NCBI RefSeq assembly: GCF_000422965.1
Contig: NZ_AUHB01000007.1
Span: 186,001-250,000, forward strand
Origin: Pleomorphomonas oryzae DSM 16300
Lineage (GTDB): Bacteria > Pseudomonadota > Alphaproteobacteria > Rhizobiales > Pleomorphomonadaceae
Direction of reading: 5' to 3'
DNA: 64,000 bases
How positions within the stretch are numbered: the stretch's first letter is position 1; every line of letters starts with the position of its first letter. Below, piece by piece: positions 42,409 to 52,218 of the stretch. Under the pieces are notes generated by a model. The model searched no databases. It was not told the origin of the DNA and saw nothing but the letters and a program-made list of their open reading frames with translations. Position numbers and translations under genes: made by a program.

Positions 42409-42861
42409 GTGACCGACGGTGAAGCGGTAAGGCTGAGGGGGCACCACCTCCTCTGCCTCCTGACTTACAAAGGGCTCGGTTATTCTCCGGCCTTCGTCGC
42501 CGGTATGACAGCCACCGTCGCCCGCCTCGTTGCTGGCGCGACGGCTGAGATCGTCGAGGGGCCGGACGACATCTGCGAGCCCCTCTGTCGCGCCGAACAA
42601 AATCCCCACTGCCACGAGACGACCGTTCCGGAGCGTGACCGACGGGCGCTTTCGCTCGTCGCGGGCGTGCTCGGCTGTACGCTGGGGATCGGTGATCGGC
42701 TCGTTTTCGACGAAACGCTTCGTACGCGCTTACGGGCCGCCTACCGTAACGGTGCCTTTGAGCCCGCTTGTGCTCTCTGCGAGTGGCAGCCGCTCTGCCG
42801 CGATATTGCCGCCAGCGGCTATCCGGACACGCTGTTTCGCACGTCCGGCGAAACGATCTAG
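42409..42861 (+). CDS. DUF1284 domain protein
   Basis: 150 aa starting at GTG 42409. [20 protein letters not shown] at the N-terminus and a Cys-rich pattern ([34 protein letters not shown]) identify DUF1284. The nine or so cysteines suggest a metal or Fe-S site; this is inference and the function is unknown. It is 8 bases after gcrA and probably co-transcribed, and its stop overlaps the convergent yejF stop by 4 bases. Confidence 0.85.
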   Translation: MTDGEAVRLRGHHLLCLLTYKGLGYSPAFVAGMTATVARLVAGATAEIVEGPDDICEPLCRAEQNPHCHETTVPERDRRALSLVAGVLGCTLGIGDRLVFDETLRTRLRAAYRNGAFEPACALCEWQPLCRDIAASGYPDTLFRTSGETI

Positions 42862-44498
42862 GCGTCGACTATTACGCCACCGACGCTCTCCAGGCGGAAA
42901 GCTGCCGCCATCAGAGCCCGCGTATAAGGCTCTTTCGGTGCGGCAAACACGGCGGCCGCCGGCCCGGCCTCCACAACCTTACCGTCCTTCATGACGATCA
43001 GATCGTTGGCAAGCGCCCTGACCACCTTGAGGTCGTGGGAAATGAACATGTAGGCAAGGCCATGCCTTGCCTGCAGGTCGCGCAAAAGGTCGACCACCTG
43101 CGCCTGCACGCTCATGTCGAGCGCGGAGGTCGGCTCGTCGAGCATGACGAATTTCGGCTTCAGCACCATGGCGCGCGCGATGGCGATGCGCTGGCGCTGA
43201 CCGCCGGAGAACTCGTGCGGATAGCGATGCCGAGTCTCCGGGTCGAGGCCGACTTCGACAAGCGCTTCGACGACGCGAGCGTCACGGGCCTCAGTGGTGA
43301 GGCGAGGCTCGTGCACGGCGAGGCCTTCACCGACGATGTCGGCCACCGTCATGCGCGGCGAAAGCGAGCCATAGGGGTCCTGAAACACCGCCTGAACGTC
43401 GCGTCTCAACGGTCGCATGGCGCGGGAATCCAGCCCATCGATACGTCGGCCGAGTACGACGATCGGCCCTTCCGAGGATATGAGGCGCAAGAGGGCGAGG
43501 CCGAGCGTCGTCTTGCCCGAACCGCTTTCGCCAACTACGCCAAGCGTCTGGCCGGCGCGGAGCTTGAGATCAATGCCGTCGACGGCCTTGATGTAGCCGA
43601 CGGTGCGGCGGAGGAACCCTGCCTTGATCGGGAACCACACACGCAAGTGCTCGGCTTCCACGACCACAGGCGCATCGGGTGTGGCAACCGGTGGCTCACC
43701 CTTGGGAGCTGCCGCCATGAGATGGCGCGTGTAGGCATGTTTCGGTGCGGAGAAGACTTCAGCCGTCGGCCCTCTCTCCACGACTTCGCCCTTGGTCATC
43801 ACCACCACGTCGTCGGCAAAACGCTCGACGATGCCGAGGTCGTGGGTGATGAACAGAATGGCCATGCCGTGCTTCGCCTGCAGTGCCTTGAGCAAGGTCA
43901 GGATCTGCGCCTGCACCGTCACGTCGAGGGCGGTGGTCGGCTCGTCGGCGATCAACAGATCGGGTGCATTGGCGAGCGCCATGGCGATCATCACGCGCTG
44001 GCGCTGGCCGCCTGAAAGCTGGTGCGGGTAGGCCGAAAGCCGGCTTTCCGGATTGGGAATGCCGACCTCGGTCAAAAGCTCGATCACCTTTCGGCGGACA
44101 GCCGCCTCGCCGCTGGCACCATGCAGCTTCAGGATCTCGCCGATCTGCCGTTCGATCGAATGCAGCGGATTGAGCGAGGTCATCGGCTCCTGAAACACCA
44201 TGGTGATATCGGCGCCGCGGATCTTCCTGAGCTCCGCCTCGTCCATCTTTAGGAGGTCGCGGCCCTTGAACAGGATCTCGCCGGATGGGTGGCGGGCCGC
44301 TGGATAGGGTAGCAGGCGAACGACCGATAGGGCAGTCACCGACTTGCCCGAGCCGCTTTCGCCGACGACGGCCAGCGTGCAGCCCTTCTCAAGATCGAAG
44401 GAAACGCCTGAAGCGGCAAGCGTTTCGCCGCCTTCACTGCGGAAGGCGACCGAGAGGTTGCGGACGGAGAGGAGAGGGCCGCCGTGGATGTCAGTCAT
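42858..44498 (-). CDS. yejF: Peptide ABC transporter, double ATP-binding protein YejF
   Basis: 546 aa with two fused ABC ATPases. The first Walker A is [20 protein letters not shown] with signature [20 protein letters not shown]; the second is [20 protein letters not shown] with signature [20 protein letters not shown]. Both have Walker B aspartates ([24 protein letters not shown]). It powers the YejABEF oligopeptide importer. ATG 44498 has GAGG upstream; GTG 44510 overlapping the yejE stop as GTGA is an alternative. It converges with the DUF1284 gene. Confidence 0.94.
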   Translation of the reverse strand: MTDIHGGPLLSVRNLSVAFRSEGGETLAASGVSFDLEKGCTLAVVGESGSGKSVTALSVVRLLPYPAARHPSGEILFKGRDLLKMDEAELRKIRGADITMVFQEPMTSLNPLHSIERQIGEILKLHGASGEAAVRRKVIELLTEVGIPNPESRLSAYPHQLSGGQRQRVMIAMALANAPDLLIADEPTTALDVTVQAQILTLLKALQAKHGMAILFITHDLGIVERFADDVVVMTKGEVVERGPTAEVFSAPKHAYTRHLMAAAPKGEPPVATPDAPVVVEAEHLRVWFPIKAGFLRRTVGYIKAVDGIDLKLRAGQTLGVVGESGSGKTTLGLALLRLISSEGPIVVLGRRIDGLDSRAMRPLRRDVQAVFQDPYGSLSPRMTVADIVGEGLAVHEPRLTTEARDARVVEALVEVGLDPETRHRYPHEFSGGQRQRIAIARAMVLKPKFVMLDEPTSALDMSVQAQVVDLLRDLQARHGLAYMFISHDLKVVRALANDLIVMKDGKVVEAGPAAAVFAAPKEPYTRALMAAAFRLESVGGVIVDA

Positions 44499-44506
44499 GG
44501 CGGGCC

Positions 44507-45628
44507 TCACTGGAATGTCTTGCGCGGATCGAAGGCGTCGCGCACCGCCTCGCCGATGAAGATCAATAGGCTCAGCATGACGGCAACCACCATGAAGCCG
44601 GTGATGCCGAGCCAGGGCGCGAACACGTTGGTCTTGCCCTGCCGGAGCAATTCACCGAGTGACGGATAGCCGGCCGGCAGGCCAAAGCCGAGATAGTCGA
44701 GCGATGTCAGCGTGGTGATCGAGCCGTTGAGAATGAAGGGCAGGAAGGTCAGCGTCGCCACCATGGCATTGGGCAGGAGATGCCGCCGCATGATGGTGAG
44801 GTTACCGACGCCGAGCGCCCGCGCCGCCCGCACGAATTCGAAGTTGCGGGCCCTCAGGAACTCGGCGCGCACCACGCCGACGAGATGCGTCCACGAAAAG
44901 GCCAGGAGGATAAGGAGCAGCACCAGGAAGGACGGCGCGATCACCGAGGAGACGATGATCAGAAGATAGAGCGTCGGAACGGCGTTCCAGATCTCGATGA
45001 AGCGCTGCATCAAGAGGTCGGTCAACCCGCCGTAGTAACCCTGCACGGCGCCGATGATGACGCCGACGAAGGACGAGACAATGGCAAGCGTCAGGCCAAA
45101 CAGCACTGAAATGCGGAAACCGTAAAGCGCTCGGGCGACGACGTCGCGCCCCTGGTCGTCGGTGCCGAGCCAGTTCATGTTGCCGAAAACGCAGTCCTTG
45201 TCGTTCACCCCCTCGGCGTAAGCGGCGCAACGCTCGGCCGGTGTCAGCAGGAAGGCGGGCGGCGAGGGCGCTGGCGTCGGCGCTTCGGTGTTCGGCGTGT
45301 CGAAGGAATAGCGGATCGGCGGCCAGATCATCCAGCCGTTGTTCTCGATTTCGTCGCGGTTATAGGGGTCGCGGTAGTTGGTAACGGCCAGGAAGCCGCC
45401 GAACTTCTCTTCCGGATAATCGACCAGCACCGGGAATAGAAGCTCGCCCTTGTAGGAGACGACAAGCGGCCGGTCATTGGCGATGACATTGGAGAGAAGC
45501 GTCGCCACGAACAGCACCACGAAGATCCAGAACGACCACCAACCACGCCGGTTGGCTTTGAAGTTCTGCCAGCGGCGGCGATTGACAGGCGACAGGAAGG
45601 GGCGCTTTGCAGCGGGAAGGACGGCCAT
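44507..45628 (-). CDS. yejE: Peptide ABC transporter permease YejE
   Basis: 373 aa inner-membrane permease (DppC/OppC type). One N-terminal helix (WWSFWIFVVLFVATLLSNVI) is followed by a large periplasmic domain (~50-160). Five more helices follow, with the permease signature in the cytosolic loop VRAARALGVGNLTIMRRHLL. MNWLGTDDQGRDVVARALYG is the conserved DppC-like entry. ATG 45628 has GGGAGG ten bases upstream; the longer frame upstream is out of context, running through yejB antiparallel frames. Five bases separate it from yejB. Confidence 0.94.
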   Translation of the reverse strand: MAVLPAAKRPFLSPVNRRRWQNFKANRRGWWSFWIFVVLFVATLLSNVIANDRPLVVSYKGELLFPVLVDYPEEKFGGFLAVTNYRDPYNRDEIENNGWMIWPPIRYSFDTPNTEAPTPAPSPPAFLLTPAERCAAYAEGVNDKDCVFGNMNWLGTDDQGRDVVARALYGFRISVLFGLTLAIVSSFVGVIIGAVQGYYGGLTDLLMQRFIEIWNAVPTLYLLIIVSSVIAPSFLVLLLILLAFSWTHLVGVVRAEFLRARNFEFVRAARALGVGNLTIMRRHLLPNAMVATLTFLPFILNGSITTLTSLDYLGFGLPAGYPSLGELLRQGKTNVFAPWLGITGFMVVAVMLSLLIFIGEAVRDAFDPRKTFQ

Positions 45629-45633
45629 AGTCG

Positions 45634-46743
45634 TCAAACCTCCCGGCTCTCGAAATCGATCCGGGGATCGATCCACATGTAGGTGAGGTCGGAGAGGATG
45701 TTGATGACGAGGCCCATCAGCGAGAAGACATAGAGGGTGGCAAATACCACGGCATAGTCGCGGTTGATCACCGATTCGAAGGACAGGAGCCCCAGGCCGT
45801 CGAGCGAGAAGATGGTTTCGATCAACAGCGACCCGGCGAAGAAGGAGGCGATGAAGGCGCCTGGGAAGCCGGCAATGACGATCAGCATCGCATTCCGGAA
45901 CACATGCCCGTAGAGCACCTTGCGCTCGGAAAGCCCCTTCATGCGAGCCGTCAGGACATATTGCTTGCGGATTTCGTCGAGGAACGAGTTTTTGACGAGC
46001 AGCGTCGTGGTCGCGAAGGCATGCGTCGCCATGGCAAGCAGCGGCAGGGCCATATGCCAGAGATAGTCGGCGATGCGCTCGGGCCAGCTCATGGCCGCCC
46101 AGCCGTCGGACGTCAGACCGCGCAGTGGGAAGATCGACCAGAAGGAACCGCCGGCAAACAGCACGATCAACAGGATGCCGAACAGGAAGCTCGGCACGGC
46201 ATAGCCGACGGCAATGACGAAGGATGTCCAGACATCGAAGCGCGAACCGTCGCGCACCGCCTTGGCGATACCGAGCGGAATGGAGATGCCGTAGGAGAGC
46301 AGCGTCATCCACAGGCCGAGCGAGATCGAAACCGGTAGCTTTTCCTTGATCAGGTCGATCACCGATATCGAGCGGAAATAGCTCTGCCCGAAATCGAAGC
46401 GGGCATAATTCCACAGCATCAGCCCGAAGCGCTCGAGCGGCGGCTTGTCGAAGCCGAACTCCTTCTCGAGCTTCTTGATGAACTCCGGGTCGAGGCCCTG
46501 GGCGCCACGATATTTGGAGGTCACGGCTTCGCCGCCCATTTGATCGGGCGCCGCCTGCCGCCCGACGTCAGCCCCCGCGCCGGTGAAGCGATCGGTGGCG
46601 CCGATGTCGGTGCCCTGCAGCTTGGCAAGTACCTTCTCCACCGGCCCGCCGGGCGCGAACTGCACCACGGCGAAATTGATGGCCATGATGCCGATGAGTG
46701 TCGGGATCATCAGGAGGAGGCGGCGAAGGATGTAACCTGCCAT
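45634..46743 (-). CDS. yejB: Peptide ABC transporter permease YejB
   Basis: 369 aa permease (DppB/OppB type). The N-terminal helix MAGYILRRLLLMIPTLIGIM is characteristic; a periplasmic stretch (~40-130) precedes five further helices, with the loop signature LTARMKGLSERKVLYGHVFR. It forms the membrane channel with YejE. Overlap is absent; 27 bases follow the yejA stop. The order yejA-yejB-yejE-yejF matches E. coli, where the system takes up oligopeptides including microcin C. Confidence 0.94.
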   Translation of the reverse strand: MAGYILRRLLLMIPTLIGIMAINFAVVQFAPGGPVEKVLAKLQGTDIGATDRFTGAGADVGRQAAPDQMGGEAVTSKYRGAQGLDPEFIKKLEKEFGFDKPPLERFGLMLWNYARFDFGQSYFRSISVIDLIKEKLPVSISLGLWMTLLSYGISIPLGIAKAVRDGSRFDVWTSFVIAVGYAVPSFLFGILLIVLFAGGSFWSIFPLRGLTSDGWAAMSWPERIADYLWHMALPLLAMATHAFATTTLLVKNSFLDEIRKQYVLTARMKGLSERKVLYGHVFRNAMLIVIAGFPGAFIASFFAGSLLIETIFSLDGLGLLSFESVINRDYAVVFATLYVFSLMGLVINILSDLTYMWIDPRIDFESREV

Positions 46744-46770
46744 GAACCGGAAGCCCTCGTCTCGACGCGG

Positions 46771-48648
46771 TCAGCGGGAAAGGCCGGCGGCTGCCGCACC
46801 TGTTGCGTCGTACCACCAGATATCGGGGAAGCCGACCGAATATTTTGGCAGTGTCGCCGGATGGCCGAAGCGGTTCCAGTAAGCGTAGAAGCTGTCCTTC
46901 GAATAGAACAGGGGAATGAGATAGTTGCCTGCCAGCAGCGCCCGATCGAGCGCATGCGTCGCGGTGACGAGTGCGGCCCGGTCTCCCGCATAGATGACCT
47001 TGTCGATCAGAGCATCGACGGCAGCATCCTTGATGCCGGCCGTATTGCGCGACCCAGGTCGGTCAGCCGCCTTCGATCCCCAGAACTCGCGCTGCTCATT
47101 GCCTGGCGACAGTGTCTCGCCCCAGACATCGACGGTCATGTCGAAATCGAAGCTCCGCACCCGGTTCTGATACTGCGCGTCGTCAACGAGGCGATAATCG
47201 AGATCGATACCGATGCGCGCGAGCGATTTGGCATAGGGAGCGATGTAGCGCTCATCGAGCTGGCTATAGGTGAGGTATTCGATGCGGAATGGCTCGCCTT
47301 TGGCGTTACGCATCTTGCCATTCTGAATGGTCCACCCTGCCTCGGCAAACAGGGCGACGGCCTGACGCAGATTGTCGCGCACCGCCTCCGAAGTGCCTCC
47401 CTGCGGATTGGCATAGGGCGTGGTGAACACGGCCGGGGGCAGTTTGTCCTTGAGTGGCTCCAGAAGGGCGAGCTCGTCGGGACCGGGCAAGCCCTTGGCC
47501 GCCAGCTCGGTGCCGAAGAAATAGCTGTCGATGCGGTCGTAAAGATCGAAGAAGACCGTCCGCTTCAGCGTCTCATAGTCGAAGGCGAGATTGAGTGCCC
47601 GCCTGATACGGGCATCCTGATATTTCGGCAGGCGAAGGTTGGGGATCAGCGCCTGCATGACGCCCGAGGCGTTGCGCGGGAAGGTCATGGTCACCACCTT
47701 GCCTTCCGTCTTGGCCGGGAAGTCATAGCCGGTCGCCCACATCTTGGCAGAGCGCTCGGCCCGGAAGTCGTATTTGTCGGCCTTGAAGGCCTCCATCATG
47801 ACGGTGGGATCGAGATAATAGTCGTAAGTCAGCCGATCGAAGTTGTTGGTGCCGATGGAGACCGGCAGCTTCGCGCCCCAGTAGTTCGGATCGCGGACAA
47901 GGCTCACCCGCCGACCGGGATCCACCGCCGTTACCTTGTAGGGACCGGAACCGAGCGGCGGCTCTAGCGTCGTCTCGCGAATGTTGCGTGGCTTTCCAGA
48001 AGCGTCTGTGCCCTGCCACCAGTGTTTCGGCAGCACATAGAGCTGACCGAGAATGCTCGGTAGTTCCCGGTTGCCGGGCGCGTCGAAGGTAAAGCGGATG
48101 ACGCGCTCGCCGGCAGGCTCCGCCTTGACCACATGGCTATAGTAGCTGCTGAAAAGCGGATAGATTTCCTTCAGCGTGTCGAAGGACCAGACGACGTCGT
48201 CCACCGTCACCGGTTCGCCGTCCTGCCAGCGAGCGGCTGAATTCAGCCGGAACTCGGCCCAGGCGAAATCGCTCGGATAACGCACGGCCTCGGCCAGCTG
48301 CGGATAGGCAGCGGATATGTTGACCTCGTCCAGCGAAGGGGTGAACAGCGTCTCATAGGTAGGCGCCACGGCCGCCGCCGGTGTGCCCTTGGTACCAAGG
48401 AAGACGTTGGTGCTGTCGAAAGTACCCTCGACGCCGAAGCGGGCTTCGCCGCCTTTGGGAGCATCTGGATTGACGTAATCGAAATGGGTAAATCCGGCTG
48501 GATAGCGCGGTTCGCCGCCGAGCGCCGTTGCCATCCGCCATTCCGGCTCCTCGGCACGCGCCGGCGCGCCGGCCAGAAGCGGCAGAAGGACGGCAAGGGC
48601 GGTGATCATGAGTCGGCTCGGAAGGCTTTGGACCATGGGTCGAATCAT
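46771..48648 (-). CDS. yejA: Peptide ABC transporter substrate-binding protein YejA
   Basis: 625 aa periplasmic binding protein with a signal peptide (PSRLMITALAVLLPLLAGAP then ARAEEP). It belongs to the SBP_bac_5 family: AVRYPSDFAWAEFRLNSAAR, PVTVDDVVWSFDTLKEIYPL and LGSGPYKVTAVDPGRRVSLV are typical. ATG 48648 with GGGGA upstream is chosen; the open frame continues far upstream but only as sequence antisense to dnaX. First gene of yejABEF, divergent from the 4.5S RNA gene. Confidence 0.94.
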   Translation of the reverse strand: MIRPMVQSLPSRLMITALAVLLPLLAGAPARAEEPEWRMATALGGEPRYPAGFTHFDYVNPDAPKGGEARFGVEGTFDSTNVFLGTKGTPAAAVAPTYETLFTPSLDEVNISAAYPQLAEAVRYPSDFAWAEFRLNSAARWQDGEPVTVDDVVWSFDTLKEIYPLFSSYYSHVVKAEPAGERVIRFTFDAPGNRELPSILGQLYVLPKHWWQGTDASGKPRNIRETTLEPPLGSGPYKVTAVDPGRRVSLVRDPNYWGAKLPVSIGTNNFDRLTYDYYLDPTVMMEAFKADKYDFRAERSAKMWATGYDFPAKTEGKVVTMTFPRNASGVMQALIPNLRLPKYQDARIRRALNLAFDYETLKRTVFFDLYDRIDSYFFGTELAAKGLPGPDELALLEPLKDKLPPAVFTTPYANPQGGTSEAVRDNLRQAVALFAEAGWTIQNGKMRNAKGEPFRIEYLTYSQLDERYIAPYAKSLARIGIDLDYRLVDDAQYQNRVRSFDFDMTVDVWGETLSPGNEQREFWGSKAADRPGSRNTAGIKDAAVDALIDKVIYAGDRAALVTATHALDRALLAGNYLIPLFYSKDSFYAYWNRFGHPATLPKYSVGFPDIWWYDATGAAAAGLSR

Positions 48649-48770
48649 CGAACGTCCCCGCACATTGGTTTTCCTTCCGAAATTTTCATCATTGTGGCGC
48701 GAAGGCAATGGTTTCACGCGAATACGGCCTTCTGGAGCCTCTCTGAGGGCTCGGTAGGAAAAACCGCCTC

Positions 48771-48799
48771 TTGCATTTTGCCCGCAACACCGCGATATG
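48771..48799 (+). promoter_or_regulatory. Candidate promoter of 4.5S RNA
   Basis: TTGCAT (48771-48776), 17-base spacer and GATATG (48794-48799), ending just before the predicted 5' end of the SRP RNA. Confidence 0.5.
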
Positions 48800-48803
48800 T
48801 GGC

Positions 48804-48904
48804 GCGGGAGGTTGGCAGTGGACGAACCACTCGCCAACCGGGTCAGGTCCGGAAGGAAGCAGCCCCAACGAGCCTCGGCTCGGGTCACTCGTCGGCCTCC
48901 CACC
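48804..48904 (+). ncRNA. ffs: Signal recognition particle 4.5S RNA
   Basis: About 100 nt. The universal SRP Alu-less core is present: GGGTCAGGTCCGGAAGGAAG followed by CAGCCC, containing the GGAAG tetraloop and the symmetric loop bound by Ffh. GGGAGG near 48806 pairs with CCTCCC at 48896-48901 to close the long hairpin. Boundaries are estimated from pairing. dnaX follows 24 bases later, as in most alphaproteobacteria. Confidence 0.93.
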
Positions 48905-48927
48905 CTCCGTTTTCCCAGGTTGCGAGC

Positions 48928-50724
48928 ATGCCGGACACTCTGACGCCCGCCGATCAGACGGCCGCCTCGCCCTATCGGGTCCTTGCCCGCAAGTATCGTC
49001 CGCAGAGCTTTGCCGACCTGATCGGCCACGGCGCCATGGTGCGCACGCTCGAGAACGCCTTTGACACCGGCCGCATCGCCCAGGGCTGGATGCTGACCGG
49101 CGTGCGCGGCGTCGGCAAGACCACCACTGCCCGTATCCTTGCCCGCGCTCTCAATTATGAGATTCCCGGCGAGATCGACCGCCCTACCGTCCACATGGAT
49201 CGCGAGGGCACTCATTGCCGCGCCATCATGGAAGGCCGGCATGTCGATGTCATCGAAATGGACGCCGCCTCGCATACCGGCGTCGACGATGTGCGCGACA
49301 TCATCGAGGCGGCGCGCTACAAGCCGGTGTCGGCCCGCTACAAGGTCTACATCATCGACGAAGTGCATATGCTGTCGACGCAGGCCTTCAACGCGCTCCT
49401 GAAGACGCTGGAAGAGCCGCCCGAGCATGTGAAGTTCGTTTTCGCCACCACCGAGATCCGCAAGGTGCCGATCACGGTGTTGTCGCGCTGCCAGCGCTTC
49501 GACCTGCGCCGCGTGCCGACCGGCGAGCTCGCCGCCCATCTTGACCGCATCATCGCCTCGGAGAAGGTCACCGCCGATCCCGAAGCCGTGGCGCTGATTG
49601 CCCGCGCCGCCGAAGGATCGGTGCGCGACAGTCTCACCATTCTCGATCAGGCGATCGCCCACGGCGGTGGCCATGTGTCGGCCGACGCGGTGCGCGGCAT
49701 GCTCGGCCTCGCCGACCGTGTTCGCGTCGTTGACCTGTTCGAGGCGGTGATGAAAGGCGACGTCGCCGGCGCGCTGGCCATTCTCGCCGACCAATATGAC
49801 ACCGGCGCCGATCCGGTGGCGGTGCTATCCGATCTCGCCGCCTTTGTGCACTTGGTGACCCGCCTCAAGCATTTGCCGGATGGCGCGAACGATCTGTCGC
49901 TCACCGAAGCCGAGCGGACACGCGGCCGCGACTTTGCCGAGAAACTCTCGGTGCGCGTGCTTTCCCGTGCCTGGCAGTTGTTGCTCAAGGGCATCCAGGA
50001 GGTTCAATCGGCACCGCGCCCGCTGCCGGCCGCCGAAATGGTTCTGGTCCGCCTCGCCTATGCCGCCGATTTGCCGACGCCTGATGAAGCGCTCAGAATG
50101 CTGAAGGACGGCACCTTTCCGGGGCTGACGCCGCCGGTCACGGGTGGTCCCTCTGGCGGCGGCGATGGGCCGCGCGCCCGTGCCGCCAATGGGTTTGCCG
50201 GAGCGGTGGCTCGCCGTGCCGAGCCGGAGGCCGCGGCCGGCCCACGCCTCGACAGCTTCGAGGCAGTGGTGGCTCTTGCCGAGAGCAACCGCGACATCGG
50301 GCTTAAGTTTGCACTGGAGCGGCATGTCCGGCTCGTGCGCTTCGAGGATGGCCGCATCGAGTTTTCGCCTGTCGAGGGCGCCAATCCCAGCCTCGCCGGC
50401 GAAATCGGCCGCAAACTGTCCGGTTGGACGGGTCGCCGCTGGATCGTCGCCATCTCGCGGGAAGAAGGACGGCCGACGATCGCCGAAACGCGCGAAGTGC
50501 GTCGGCGCGAGGCCGTCGATGACGCCTTGGCCGATCCCGTCGTGGCCGCCATCTTCCGTCTGTTTCCCGGTGCCGAGATCGTTGACGTCAAGTTTGGCGA
50601 CGAGCCGGAGCAGTTGCCTGCCGGTCCGGCTGCCGGCGAAGCCACGTTCGAGGATACCGGCGACTGGACTGAAGGCTTCTTGGACGAAATGCCCGACCCT
50701 GGTCTGGGCGACTTCGACGATTGA
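48928..50724 (+). CDS. dnaX: DNA polymerase III subunits gamma/tau
   Basis: 598 aa clamp-loader ATPase. It starts with SPYRVLARKYRPQSFADLIG; Walker A is TGVRGVGKTTTARILARALN, Walker B IIDEVHMLSTQAFNALLKTL, and the SRC sensor VLSRCQRFDLRRVP. Where E. coli has four zinc cysteines there is only RPTVHMDREGTHCRAIMEGR, with one Cys. Domain III is followed by a Gly/Ala-rich linker (~395-440) and a tau tail that binds polymerase and helicase. ATG 48928 is chosen for the conserved N-terminus. No frameshift signal for a separate gamma form was recognised. Confidence 0.96.
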   Translation: MPDTLTPADQTAASPYRVLARKYRPQSFADLIGHGAMVRTLENAFDTGRIAQGWMLTGVRGVGKTTTARILARALNYEIPGEIDRPTVHMDREGTHCRAIMEGRHVDVIEMDAASHTGVDDVRDIIEAARYKPVSARYKVYIIDEVHMLSTQAFNALLKTLEEPPEHVKFVFATTEIRKVPITVLSRCQRFDLRRVPTGELAAHLDRIIASEKVTADPEAVALIARAAEGSVRDSLTILDQAIAHGGGHVSADAVRGMLGLADRVRVVDLFEAVMKGDVAGALAILADQYDTGADPVAVLSDLAAFVHLVTRLKHLPDGANDLSLTEAERTRGRDFAEKLSVRVLSRAWQLLLKGIQEVQSAPRPLPAAEMVLVRLAYAADLPTPDEALRMLKDGTFPGLTPPVTGGPSGGGDGPRARAANGFAGAVARRAEPEAAAGPRLDSFEAVVALAESNRDIGLKFALERHVRLVRFEDGRIEFSPVEGANPSLAGEIGRKLSGWTGRRWIVAISREEGRPTIAETREVRRREAVDDALADPVVAAIFRLFPGAEIVDVKFGDEPEQLPAGPAAGEATFEDTGDWTEGFLDEMPDPGLGDFDD

Positions 50725-50834
50725 GCCACCGTTGACAAGGGCGTTCGAAACGGCCATCTGCCGGCAGAGTATTCGCTTGCCGATCTGATGGTTCATCCTC
50801 GGCAGGCGCTCTGGCATCCACCAGGAGGAAATCC

Positions 50835-51161
50835 ATGTTCGGCGACATCGGCAAGATGATGAAGGAAGCACAGCAGCTTCAGGCCCGCATGGCCGAGGCG
50901 CAGGAGGAGATCGCCAAGGCCGAGGCGACGGGAACCTCCGGCGGCGGTCTCGTCACGGTTACGGTCACCGGCAAGGGCGAGATGAAGAGCCTGCGCATCG
51001 ATCCCTCGCTCTTGAAGCCTGAAGACGCCGAGATCGTCGAGGACCTGATCATTGCGGCCTTCGCCGACGCAAAGGCTCACGTCGATGCGGTTGTCGCCGA
51101 GCGCATGCAGGCGGTCACCGGCAAGCTGCCGCTGCCGCCCGGCTTCAAGTTGCCCTTCTGA
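50835..51161 (+). CDS. ybaB: YbaB/EbfC nucleoid-associated protein
   Basis: 108 aa dimeric DNA-binding protein. It starts MFGDIGKMMKEAQQLQARMA, and GGGLVTVTVTGKGEMKSLRI then DPSLLKPEDAEIVEDLIIAA are the family's core. The dnaX-ybaB-recR order is highly conserved and suggests a role near replication and recombination, still undefined. GGAGGA lies upstream of the ATG. Confidence 0.95.
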   Translation: MFGDIGKMMKEAQQLQARMAEAQEEIAKAEATGTSGGGLVTVTVTGKGEMKSLRIDPSLLKPEDAEIVEDLIIAAFADAKAHVDAVVAERMQAVTGKLPLPPGFKLPF

Positions 51162-51187
51162 GCTGTTTCTTGGCGCACGGACATTTT

Positions 51188-51207
51188 CGGAAAGCCTGAG
51201 CTTTCCG
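51188..51207 (+). other. Perfect stem-loop between ybaB and recR
   Basis: CGGAAAGC-CTGA-GCTTTCCG is an exact 8-bp stem with a 4-base loop in the ybaB-recR spacer. No T run follows, so it is not a simple terminator. Confidence 0.45.
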
Positions 51208-51233
51208 TAGACGTGCATGGAGCGGAGATCATC

Positions 51234-51839
51234 TTGGCCCGACGCGTGACAGGACCGGAAATCGAGCGGCTGATTCAGCTTCTCGCCCGTCTGCCCGGTC
51301 TCGGACCGCGTTCGGCCCGCCGCGCGGCCTTGCAACTGGTGAAGCGGCGCGACCAGTTGCTCGCCCCCCTTACCGATGCCATGCGGACCGTCCATGACCA
51401 CGTGCGCGTCTGTTCGGTTTGCGGCAACGTCGACACCGCCGACCCTTGCACCGTTTGCACCGATCCGACGCGTGACGCTTCGGTGATCGTCGTGGTGGAG
51501 GACGTGGCCGACCTCTGGGCGCTGGAGCGAGCCGGCGCCGTCAACGCCCGCTACCACGTGCTCGGTGGCGTGCTGTCGCCCCTCTCCGGTATTGGGCCTG
51601 ACGATCTCGACATCGCCGGTCTTGTCGAACGGGCCGCCGATCCGGTCGTCAAGGAAGTGATTCTCGCCGTCAACGCCACCGTCGACGGACAGACGACAGC
51701 TCACTATGTCACCGACCGTCTCGATGGTCTTGGCGTCAAGGTGACGCGCCTCGCTCACGGCGTGCCGGTGGGCGGAGAGCTGGATTATCTCGACGAGGGC
51801 ACCCTCACGGCGGCCATCCGTTCGCGGACGCCGTTCTAG
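51234..51839 (+). CDS. recR: Recombination mediator RecR
   Basis: 201 aa. The N-terminal helix-hairpin-helix lies in [20 protein letters not shown] with [17 protein letters not shown]. The four-cysteine zinc finger is [19 protein letters not shown]. The Toprim domain follows ([39 protein letters not shown]). With RecO it loads RecA on gapped DNA. TTG 51234 gives the exact family N-terminus and the usual 201 aa, with GGAG upstream; a GTG at 51213 adds seven residues. Confidence 0.94.
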   Translation: MARRVTGPEIERLIQLLARLPGLGPRSARRAALQLVKRRDQLLAPLTDAMRTVHDHVRVCSVCGNVDTADPCTVCTDPTRDASVIVVVEDVADLWALERAGAVNARYHVLGGVLSPLSGIGPDDLDIAGLVERAADPVVKEVILAVNATVDGQTTAHYVTDRLDGLGVKVTRLAHGVPVGGELDYLDEGTLTAAIRSRTPF

Positions 51840-52218
51840 GGAGCGACTTGAAGCCGCGTTATCGGCTCGTGCGGCATTGCGCGAAGCGAGTCTCTCGCAG
51901 CCGGAAGAAGGCAGAAGCCGAGCAGGACCCAAAGGCCTGCCGGCGATCGAGGTAGGGGTTACAGGGCCTGCTTGACTTTGGTGAGCCAAATACCGATCTT
52001 TCCGGACATGGAACCGCGGACCAACCATCTCCGAATGCTTTGCAGGATCTATCCCCTCACGGGATACTGATCTCACGGTCCCGCATCGTCGCGCGCAGGC
52101 CGTGAGGCTCTGACGCGGATTTTTTGCAAGCCGCCAGCGCTGCGCGACACCCTAATCCCTCTTTTTCGACAATCAGCCCCGCCTGATCGCGGGTTCTCTA
52201 TCTTTCAAGGATATGATC
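51840..52218. other. 379-bp intergenic region recR-rnk
   Basis: Contains dispersed repeat copy B (51849-51952). The remaining ~250 bases have no recognisable gene. A T-rich stretch near 52118-52126 and AAGGA ahead of rnk are the only marked signals. Confidence 0.55.
51849..51952. repeat. Dispersed palindromic repeat, copy B
   Basis: Shares with copy A (20602-20684) the start TGAAGCCGCGTTA(T)CGGCT, the internal GCGCGAAGCGA and the end GCCGGCGAT(C)GAGG, but its middle is longer by about 20 bases and lacks the GGCGCCAATTGGCGCC palindrome. Located immediately after recR. Confidence 0.6.
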
